DNA of 7,169 bases from Candidatus Didemnitutus sp. (lineage in GTDB: Bacteria; Verrucomicrobiota; Verrucomicrobiia; Opitutales; Opitutaceae), in NCBI GenBank assembly GCA_030682505.1, contig JAUXOH010000073.1:1-7169 (forward strand), given 5' to 3'. Shown here in pieces: positions 1 through 6,147 of the stretch (position 1 is the stretch's first letter; each line of letters begins with the position of its first letter). A program made the translations under genes and the position numbers. The notes under the pieces were generated by a model. That model ran no database searches. It was not told the origin of the DNA and worked only from the letters and a program-made list of their open reading frames with translations.

Positions 1-1308
1 CTCTCCCTCGAACCCGGCACCTTTCATGAGCGCTCGCAATGCCGCGGGGTCCTGCGCGACCCCATCCCAACACCACAGCCACGGAGTGTTGATCGTGGTT
101 CCGCGAATTTCCGCCCACGTGGCGACGTGCAGGTGCGCCTTTAAGATGCCGGTCGCGGGAACGCACCGAACCCGCGGGAGCGTTGAAAAAAGTGCGGCTA
201 CTTCGCCCGATACTCCTGCCCCGATCGCAAACAGCACTTCTTCCTGATTGCGGTGCCACTCCTGGACTTTCTCGTAAACCAGGGTCGCAGCCGCCAGCGA
301 ACGGGGATTCCCTGAAAAAAGCGGAGCCGCTGCCGGTGTCGCCGCTCGATCAACCCAGGGAGGGGAGCGACCGTCCATGACGAGCGCCTTGAAGTCCTCC
401 CGTCTTTTCGCAGCGGCAAAATTTTGGTCAAACCACCTCGCCCCCGCCTCTCCGATCGCTTCCGCCTTGGCCGGATTGGCCAGCAGGTCACGGGCCAGCC
501 CCAAGAGCTCGTCTGCTGAACCGTAGGTCGCAAGCTCACGTCCATCCGCGAAAAGACGATTCATTCCGGCTTCCTCGGACAAGCGATCCGTCAGCAACGC
601 AGCTCCGGCCGCGATGATTTCAAAAACCCGCAGATTCAAATCTCCGTTCAGACTGGCATTGAAGCCAACGCTCGAACGACCGTAGCTCCGCAACGCATCA
701 AGCTGAGAGACAACTTTGGTCTTCACAGGAAGGCCCGCCTCGCGCAACGCCGTCAGGAGTTTCGTCCGTCGCGGATGGAAACGGCCCTCTTGACCGATAA
801 ACGCAAGACCCAGGTTGCGTTTGGCCCGCGCGTGACGAGCAGCCAGCACGACTTCATCCGAGTGCGGAAACGTCAGCCCAGGAAACCAACCGAGATTTTT
901 TATTCCAGCCGAACGGAAGACAACACTGTGATGGTAGTCATACAGAAGAACCACGCGATCATACCGCTCCATGGTTGCATACTGTACCATGCCAACCAAC
1001 GGCGATCGCAAGTGATGAGTGTCGGCCACCAAGAGTATCTTGGGGCAGCGAAGGGCACTCAAGTTTCGCGGCACATGCCGCCAACTCGCATCGACCAGGC
1101 AGACCACGACCTCCGGCTGTTGATCCTGCGGCAGGCACGCGACTTTGCGCGCGAGATCATATTCGCCCACCGGCGTCTTCACCGAAAGCCAGCGCCCGTC
1201 GGTGCGGCGAACGTCAGCCCAATCAGGGCCGCAACAAATCTGCTCCTCGCTCAGGACGGGAGGGGCCATGTAGTGGGCCGGCGAACCCGTGGCAAAGAGC
1301 ACGCGCAT
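1..1308 (-). CDS. CgeB-like family 1 glycosyltransferase (3' end beyond window)
   Basis: The reading frame is open from an ATG at 1308 down to base 1 (436 codons, no stop), so the C-terminus is missing. Residues 1-160 look like an N-terminal Rossmann half, starting with the beta-strand MRVLFATGSP and containing a DTHH motif at 96-99. The second half begins near 168 (LAFIGQEGRFHPRR). The diagnostic block is at 221-243 (NGDLNLRVFEIIAAGAALLT and on), followed by LFADGRELATYGSADELLGL and a helix with NPAKAEAIGEAG at 278-289. This pattern is typical of the Glyco_trans_1_2/CgeB C-terminal domain. Such enzymes transfer a nucleotide-activated sugar in the cytoplasm; donor and acceptor cannot be read here. 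Residues 315-436 form an extension I do not recognise. Only four bases separate it from the upstream gene's stop, implying co-transcription and probably coupled translation. No good ribosome binding site is visible (GAG lies three bases before ATG). Confidence 0.85.
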   Translation of the reverse strand, partial: MRVLFATGSPAHYMAPPVLSEEQICCGPDWADVRRTDGRWLSVKTPVGEYDLARKVACLPQDQQPEVVVCLVDASWRHVPRNLSALRCPKILLVADTHHLRSPLVGMVQYATMERYDRVVLLYDYHHSVVFRSAGIKNLGWFPGLTFPHSDEVVLAARHARAKRNLGLAFIGQEGRFHPRRTKLLTALREAGLPVKTKVVSQLDALRSYGRSSVGFNASLNGDLNLRVFEIIAAGAALLTDRLSEEAGMNRLFADGRELATYGSADELLGLARDLLANPAKAEAIGEAGARWFDQNFAAAKRREDFKALVMDGRSPPWVDRAATPAAAPLFSGNPRSLAAATLVYEKVQEWHRNQEEVLFAIGAGVSGEVAALFSTLPRVRCVPATGILKAHLHVATWAEIRGTTINTPWLWCWDGVAQDPAALRALMKGAGFEGE

Positions 1309-1312
1309 AATC

Positions 1313-3685
1313 TCAGGCTTCGAGCCGGCTGACCAAGGCTGGCAGCATCGGGTTTTCCGGATGTTTTTCTTTCAGGATGGCCAGCGCGTCCCGGGCGAGT
1401 TCGGGCGCGCCCGATTCTGCAGCGAGATCGGCCAGCATCAGCCAACCCGCGGCTGGCTCGGGATCAAGCCGCAGGCTCGCTTCGAGTGCCTGGACCGCAT
1501 CGCCCCCTCGTCCCGATTTCCGCAGTGCCACAGCCAAATCATACCAGACGCGAGCACTGGCGTTGGGGGATCCAACCACAGCCAGCAGGTAGTCCACCGC
1601 CCGCTCCGTTTGCCCGAGCTCGAGGAGCGCTGCCCCCAAGACCGCCCGCGCCGGATTGTTCATCGGTTCACTCCGCAGCGCCGCCCGCGCTTCTGACGCA
1701 GCGAGGAGAAAATTCCGTTGCTCAATGGCAACCATACCGCTCGCCACATGAACCCCTGCCGAGACCGGATCGGGGGGCAGAAGGAGTGGCCTTTTTTGCG
1801 CCGCAAATCTCGCCACCCCACCGGCAATCAGTTCATCAAATGAGAGTTCAAGGAGATCACCGAACGCATCGCCGGCCGCGAGCGGATCGAGCGCCAGCGG
1901 ACCCGTGGCCATCACGGTCTCAATCCGCCCGGACAGCTCTTTGCGCACCTCGACTCGACTGACCAGACGGAGGGCGATTGCCGCGTAGCCCTTTTCGGTT
2001 TGCGCGACGAAATCGTCGAGCCCCAGAGACCGAAGCAAGGCTGCCACGCGTCGACTGCGAAAGGAGGTGCCCTCGACGGTAACGACCGGCACTCCCGCCT
2101 TGAGCGCGAGCAGAGCCGCCGTCTCGTCTAGGGAGGGTTGCACGTCCAGAAAGAGGTCGGACAAAGCCAGCAAGGCCTGCAAGTCAGCGGGATTCGGCAA
2201 CGGCGTTGGGGAGATGATCAGGCGATTGCCGTCGACGCCATGTTCCCCCAATATCCGATCAAAGGCGGCGCGGAACTCCTGGTCGAATCCCGCCGGACCC
2301 GTGCCAGCGCGTTGAAGCAGGAGTGAGGTTCCCGGTGCTGCGGCAAGTAATTGCGCCCACTCGTTCATCGTTCCGGGAAGAATTTCCCGCCAGTCAGCGG
2401 CCGCGGTCAAAAGCACTTCCGTTTCCGGCAAACCGGCCTCCGCTCGCGTCAGGGTTCCTCCTGCCACGGGGACCAGCGAGTCATCAAACACCCGGGAGGG
2501 GCCCGCCATGACACCCAATCGTTCCGTAAATTCACCCGCTGAATCCGCGATCCCGGTGAGAGCGCCGGCCACAAACAGATCGATGTTGGCCCGACCGGAA
2601 CTAACCCAGTTTTGCCCGCCCGTAATGACCTGAAGCGGGGCCAGACGATGCTGCGCCAGACGACCGATGCCTGAGTCCGCCCGCGTTAGATCTGCCGCGA
2701 AAACGATCACGTCCAGACCGGCAGACGACAAGGCGATGAGTCTCTCGTTGTGTTCCTCGGGGAGCAAAGAAAGGCTTCCGGAGACCTGACGACATTGCCG
2801 CTCCCATTGCGTGCCTGAGGCGCGCTCGTGGTAGACGATGGTCTCAAATCTTTCTGGATCCAGTTGCGTGCAAAGCGGAATCGCCGCGAGGGTTTCCGCT
2901 GACCCGCCCAGCGTCGGCAGCAGGATTGCCACTCGGAGGCGACGGCCGGTGCGAGCGAATGGGATTACTGGCAAATCGGACGAGATGCTCGCGCGATTGC
3001 TGCGGACCGCGAGATGCGCCACCGTCTCAAAATGCTTGCGCAGGTCACCTGCGCTCATGCGAAGGGCGAAAGCATCGTCCTGACCTTCATTGAGGCGCAG
3101 CGCAAACTGGACCACCGCCGACCCCGGATTGGCCGCCGCCCAGCGCGTCAGGTCGCCCAACAGGCGTTCGCGGTAACGAGCGTAGCCATCCACCTGGCCA
3201 GATACCGAAAAAAGACCGACCGGGGCGAAAAGCCATTTGCCGAAAATTTCCCGCATCCATTCCGGTGCGGAATCAAGTTCCGGCGGAAAACTCCCCTCCC
3301 ACGCCGGTCGCAAGAGCATACGCGCAATGAGACCCTGCCGGTTCTTGGCGAACGGAACCGGCTCCGTGTCCTCCGCCGCAAGTCGCTCGTGCACACCGGT
3401 GCCCAGAATCGCAAGAATCAGGGCTGATGCATCCTCCCACCAGGGAGGAGAGTTCTGGCGGCGGGGTTCGTTGGCGACCGCGGCCGAGGCGGCTCGAATC
3501 GCTTCCATCCAATCCAGCCACAAGCCGATGGACGACGGATCACCCAAATAGCGGTCCAACGCATTGCGCGCCTGCCTTAGGTTCTTCGCGCAGGACGATG
3601 CTGCGTCCAAAGGTTTGCTGGCAGGGTCAAGCAGGGGCGAAAGGGCGCAACCATCAGAGGTCTGGGGGAATGGGGCAGAGCGCAT
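1313..3685 (-). CDS. Degenerate GT41/SPINDLY-like protein with C-terminal TPRs
   Basis: I use an ATG at 3685 (790 aa). A GTG at 3730 in the same frame would give 805 aa but sits almost on the predicted -10 region. Numbering here follows the 805-aa form. Residues 1-260 are a Trp-rich, mostly helical region I cannot assign. Residues 263-640 resemble the GT-B region of O-GlcNAc-transferase-like proteins: RLRVAILLPTLGGSAET at 264-280, LAPLQVITGGQNWVSSG at 363-379, and a block at 519-566 ending in GVPVV plus an SRR-containing segment. Family motif residues are replaced: the SxDxxxH histidine by Ser277, the NxxxK lysine by Glu449, and the GTTTT-type loop by LDETAA (534-539). Four TPR-like repeats follow at about 657-795, each with the Ala/Gly/Leu spacing and DPEPAA or NPA turns. 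The protein is probably cytoplasmic, as no signal peptide or membrane segment is visible. It could be a non-catalytic acceptor-binding or scaffold protein, or a divergent enzyme with other chemistry. It lies four bases upstream of the CgeB-like gene. Confidence 0.82.
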   Translation of the reverse strand: MRSAPFPQTSDGCALSPLLDPASKPLDAASSCAKNLRQARNALDRYLGDPSSIGLWLDWMEAIRAASAAVANEPRRQNSPPWWEDASALILAILGTGVHERLAAEDTEPVPFAKNRQGLIARMLLRPAWEGSFPPELDSAPEWMREIFGKWLFAPVGLFSVSGQVDGYARYRERLLGDLTRWAAANPGSAVVQFALRLNEGQDDAFALRMSAGDLRKHFETVAHLAVRSNRASISSDLPVIPFARTGRRLRVAILLPTLGGSAETLAAIPLCTQLDPERFETIVYHERASGTQWERQCRQVSGSLSLLPEEHNERLIALSSAGLDVIVFAADLTRADSGIGRLAQHRLAPLQVITGGQNWVSSGRANIDLFVAGALTGIADSAGEFTERLGVMAGPSRVFDDSLVPVAGGTLTRAEAGLPETEVLLTAAADWREILPGTMNEWAQLLAAAPGTSLLLQRAGTGPAGFDQEFRAAFDRILGEHGVDGNRLIISPTPLPNPADLQALLALSDLFLDVQPSLDETAALLALKAGVPVVTVEGTSFRSRRVAALLRSLGLDDFVAQTEKGYAAIALRLVSRVEVRKELSGRIETVMATGPLALDPLAAGDAFGDLLELSFDELIAGGVARFAAQKRPLLLPPDPVSAGVHVASGMVAIEQRNFLLAASEARAALRSEPMNNPARAVLGAALLELGQTERAVDYLLAVVGSPNASARVWYDLAVALRKSGRGGDAVQALEASLRLDPEPAAGWLMLADLAAESGAPELARDALAILKEKHPENPMLPALVSRLEA

Positions 3686-3740
3686 GGGTTTCGCGATACT
3701 GCATGCTTTGGGCCAATCCACTAAAGGCACTCCGAAGATA

Positions 3741-3772
3741 TTTATAGATAGCTATTACCGCTTTTTTAACAA
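3741..3772 (-). promoter_or_regulatory. Candidate sigma70-like promoter for the degenerate GT41 / CgeB-like pair
   Basis: On the minus strand an AT-rich island in otherwise GC-rich DNA reads TTGTTA (3772-3767), then a 16-bp spacer, then TATCTA (3750-3745). TATAAA (3746-3741) is an alternative -10 with a long 20-bp spacer. Transcription would begin around 3732-3738, leaving a leader of about 50 bases before ATG 3685. This is one reason to prefer that start over GTG 3730. The match is moderate and no experimental support is available. Confidence 0.4.
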
Positions 3773-3779
3773 ATCCATG

Positions 3780-3796
3780 CAGGGATTAACTCCCTG
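3780..3796. repeat. Short inverted repeat upstream of the promoter-like island
   Basis: The arms CAGGGA (3780-3785) and TCCCTG (3791-3796) flank a 5-base AT-rich centre. The repeat sits directly upstream of the proposed -35 of the downstream gene pair, a place where an activator or repressor could bind. Six-base arms can occur by chance, and no regulator is encoded nearby. Confidence 0.25.
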
Positions 3797-3887
3797 ATTC
3801 GACGCCGCGCTCAAATTCCCCGGCAATTTCTGCCGCACCGCTGCCGCGCGTTGGTTTCATTCCCCCCGCGAACCTGCCACGGCGCAA

Positions 3888-3906
3888 AGTCCGATCGAGA
3901 CGGACT
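3888..3906. repeat. Inverted repeat downstream of the GT41 gene, possible weak terminator
   Basis: AGTCCG (3888-3893) and CGGACT (3901-3906) form a 6-bp stem with a 7-base loop. Read on the minus strand, the stem is followed by only TTTG, which is poor for an intrinsic terminator. It lies about 75 bases past the GT41 stop. It may be a partial terminator, a protein-binding site or chance. Confidence 0.22.
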
Positions 3907-3978
3907 CGGCTCAGTCACATCTTCTCCCTGGGGCAGGCCCTTCTGCTGCCAGCCGTCCTTGGATCTGCGAGGCGCGGA

Positions 3979-5862
3979 TTAAATGCTGCTCTGGCCCGTT
4001 GCGTGGCAGTAGGTCGCCCAGCATTCGCGCAACGCCGCGCCAAACCGCTTTGCTTGCCCGGCGTGATCTAGCAACGGACTGCGTTGCATCTCTTCCCGCA
4101 GATGAGCCCGGAGATTCGCCAGCTGGATCGGATCGGAAGCCAAGGCAGCCGCCTTCTCGATGTAGTCGTCCCACGTTTCCGCAATCCACTCGGGGTGGCC
4201 GATCGCAGTGAGCAGACTGGCCCCCACTCGCGAGGCATGGCGATCGCCCCTCCGGCTGACGACCGGTACGCCCATCCAGAGGGCTTCGCACGTCGTCGTG
4301 GTTCCATGGTAGGGAAAGGTATCGAGCGCGATGTCGATGCGCTCATACAACGCCAGATGATCGCGGACCTCGGGAGTGCCTTTCAAAATCTGCACCCGGT
4401 CGCGGGAAACCTGCCAGGCTTCGAGCGCGACGTGCAGCTCTCCACCGAGCGACGGATCAAACTGACCCGACGGCTTGAGAACCAGCTTGGAGTTCGGAAC
4501 GCGCTGCAGAAGCTGGCTCCAAGCTTCGAGCAGCTCGATCGAAAGCTTGGCGAAATTGTTGAAACAGCCAAAGACGACACCTGGAAAAGTTTCGTCGACC
4601 TTCCGCGCCGGCGCAGGCGAATCACTCGGCGGCTGGTAGGTCCATGCCGTCGGCGCCAGTCGAACCAAGCTTTCCGTGCTGTAGGCATCAGCCTCACCAA
4701 CCGGATCCGAAATGGCGTCCACGAACCGATAGTCGATGGCCCGAACCCCGGTGGTATCCGGATAGCCGAGGTAGGAAATTTGCACGGGCGCGACACGTTG
4801 CGCCAACAGCGGCAATCGGTTGAAACCCGTGTGCCCGGCCAGCTCGACCAAAACGTCCGGTGCGTCCGCCAGAATCATCCGCTCGACCTCACTGTCGGCG
4901 ATGCCGACGACATGCCTCCAGCGCGCCGCGCGCTTGCGCAACCGTGCGGAAACGTGGTCCACGACGTGATGATCGTGATAGAGCAACAACTCGAATTCGT
5001 TGGGATCCAACCGGTGCAACAGGGGCTCGATGAAATACGTGACCGAATGGGCCCGCAGGTCCGGCGACAAAATCGCGAGTCGAATCCTGCGCGTCGGGTC
5101 GGCCACGTGGGGAAAGTGGCGCACCTTCCCCTGGCCGACCGACCGACCGAACTCCTCATGTTCCGCGAACAGGCGCTCCCGGGAAATTCCACTCAGGTAA
5201 TGCAGATCCATCAAGCGATAGCTTCGCGCGTTGAAGTGACCCGGCGCCAACTCGATCGCGCGATCGTAGGCCGCCACCGCTTCCTTGATCCGATTCAGTC
5301 CGTGCAACGCCATGGCCCGACCGAAGTGCGCCTTGGCCATCTTGGGATCGGTCTGGATGGCCTGATCCTGACACCGGAGGGACTCCGGATAGCGGTGGGC
5401 AAGAAAGAGGCTTTCCCCCAGTTGGTAGAGCGAGGCGGCGTCGGCCGGACCGCACTCGACGGCCCGCTGCTGACAAACCAATCCTTCGCTCGGCGATCCC
5501 AGCACGGTCTTGACGAAACCGAGCACCCGCCAAGCCTCGGCATGGCGGGGTTCCTTCTGGAGGATTTGTTCCAACAGCTTCCCGGCTTCACCATTCTTGC
5601 CCAACTTGGCCTTGGTGATCGCGAGCCTCATGGCACCCGGAATCGCCGCGAGGTTTTCCCGCACGGCCCGCTGGAGCAGGCTTTCCGCCTCGGGCAACCT
5701 CCCCTCCTCCATCGCGATCGCCCCGGAGAAGAACAGCGCCTCGTAACAGCGCGGCGCGGTGCGCAACAGCACCTGCAAGACCGCGTTGGCTTCGACCAGG
5801 CGCTTGGCATCGAGCAATTTCGCCGCCCGCTGGAGCTCATGCTTGACCTTGGCGGCGTTCAT
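3979..5862 (-). CDS. TPR-containing O-GlcNAc transferase-like glycosyltransferase (GT41, SPINDLY type)
   Basis: The frame is open to an ATG at 6036 (685 aa), but I favour the ATG at 5862 (627 aa). G/C at third codon positions is roughly half in codons 24-58 of the long form and near 87% right after codon 59, and the first TPR begins there. Using long-form numbering, six gapless 34-residue TPRs span 67-270 (for example KEAVAAYDRAIELAP in the sixth). The GT-B catalytic region follows: SPDLRAHS at 324-331 (H330, equivalent to human OGT H498), ELAGHTG at 398-404, APVQISYLGYPDTTG at 416-430, CFNNFAK at 491-497 (K497, equivalent to human K842), LDTFPYHGTTTTCEALWMG at 571-589, and RHASRVGASLL at 599-609. 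The C-terminal SPLLDHAGQAKRF at 653-665 is also a family feature. Family role: cytoplasmic transfer of a sugar, often GlcNAc from UDP-GlcNAc (or fucose in plant SPINDLY), to Ser/Thr of proteins, with TPRs selecting the acceptor. Sugar and acceptor are unknown here. It is likely functional. The stop is TAA. Confidence 0.9.
   Translation of the reverse strand: MNAAKVKHELQRAAKLLDAKRLVEANAVLQVLLRTAPRCYEALFFSGAIAMEEGRLPEAESLLQRAVRENLAAIPGAMRLAITKAKLGKNGEAGKLLEQILQKEPRHAEAWRVLGFVKTVLGSPSEGLVCQQRAVECGPADAASLYQLGESLFLAHRYPESLRCQDQAIQTDPKMAKAHFGRAMALHGLNRIKEAVAAYDRAIELAPGHFNARSYRLMDLHYLSGISRERLFAEHEEFGRSVGQGKVRHFPHVADPTRRIRLAILSPDLRAHSVTYFIEPLLHRLDPNEFELLLYHDHHVVDHVSARLRKRAARWRHVVGIADSEVERMILADAPDVLVELAGHTGFNRLPLLAQRVAPVQISYLGYPDTTGVRAIDYRFVDAISDPVGEADAYSTESLVRLAPTAWTYQPPSDSPAPARKVDETFPGVVFGCFNNFAKLSIELLEAWSQLLQRVPNSKLVLKPSGQFDPSLGGELHVALEAWQVSRDRVQILKGTPEVRDHLALYERIDIALDTFPYHGTTTTCEALWMGVPVVSRRGDRHASRVGASLLTAIGHPEWIAETWDDYIEKAAALASDPIQLANLRAHLREEMQRSPLLDHAGQAKRFGAALRECWATYCHATGQSSI
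5135..5150. repeat. Tetranucleotide tandem repeat (CCGA x4) inside the GT41 gene
   Basis: Four perfect CCGA copies lie inside the coding sequence, in the linker between the TPRs and the catalytic region (codons for FGRSVG, near residues 296-301 of the long form). A gain or loss of one unit would shift the frame. The copy number is low for a phase-variable tract. Confidence 0.6.
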
Positions 5863-6147
5863 GGCGCCAAGTTCATGAGCTGCCATCCAGCTGATCGAGC
5901 CAAATATTCCTCCCCGCCAATCGGTCCCGTGAAACGAAGCAGCGGCAGGTGGGAGTGGGACATAGGTTGAGACGCGGATGGCCCGGACCATGGACGGGCC
6001 GGCTCGGGTGATTCGCTCCGGGTCCAATCGGCCCATTGCTCACACTCTTGAGAAGAACCCCCTCAAGTCTGCGGCCGATCGTCCGATGTGCGGACACAAG
6101 GTCGCCGATGGCAAATCCACGCACAGCGCCGACCGTGATCCATTCCC
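5863..6147. promoter_or_regulatory. Divergent intergenic region between the GT41 and HDOD genes
   Basis: Both flanking genes point outward, so promoters for both should lie here. If translation of the GT41 gene began at 6036 the true gap would be 111 bases. The segment 5863-5965 has lower third-position G/C than the gene proper, as expected for untranslated leader. I could not pick out a convincing -35/-10 pair in either direction. A 5-bp inverted repeat, GTCCG (6081-6085) / CGGAC (6091-6095), lies 53-67 bases before the HDOD start and could be an operator. Confidence 0.45.
6081..6095. repeat. Short inverted repeat before the HDOD gene
   Basis: GTCCG and CGGAC arms flank ATGTG. The left half-site GTCCGAT also occurs in the inverted repeat at 3889-3905, where the centre is two bases longer. 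It is a possible regulator-binding site, but the arms are short and the evidence is weak. Confidence 0.2.

Larger units (their letters stand above)
3686..3978. other. Spacer between the two GT41-type genes
   Basis: This stretch of about 290 bases holds the promoter-like island and the two short inverted repeats listed separately. The rest (about 3797-3887 and 3907-3978) shows no convincing gene, RNA or T-tailed hairpin on either strand. Its length suggests that the downstream pair can be transcribed independently of the GT41 gene. Confidence 0.6.

Noticed and set aside
775..1332. Plus-strand open frames opposite the CgeB-like gene (also 183-380, 975-1310)
   Set aside because: The minus-strand frame is open across the whole segment and carries recognisable glycosyltransferase motifs; the plus-strand products show none.
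3755..3778. Mini-frame MDLLKKR upstream of the degenerate GT41 gene, resembling a leader peptide
   Set aside because: It overlaps the proposed -35/-10 region, so it would lie upstream of the transcript start, and there is no attenuator-like hairpin after it.
5253..5266. Perfect 14-bp palindrome CGATCGCGCGATCG
   Set aside because: It lies inside TPR codons (YDRAIEL) of the GT41 gene and is explained by GC-rich codon choice. No second copy or regulatory context was seen.
5904..5914. GGGGAGGA on the minus strand, a good Shine-Dalgarno match
   Set aside because: The nearest in-frame ATG (5886) is about 21 bases downstream, too far for normal initiation, and the closer TTG is out of frame.
4084..5970. 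A 628-codon open frame on the plus strand, fully antisense to the GT41 gene
   Set aside because: It mirrors a gene with clear TPR and GT41 motifs. Its translation is low-complexity, rich in Arg/Gln/Pro and without domain patterns, as expected for an antisense frame in GC-rich DNA.
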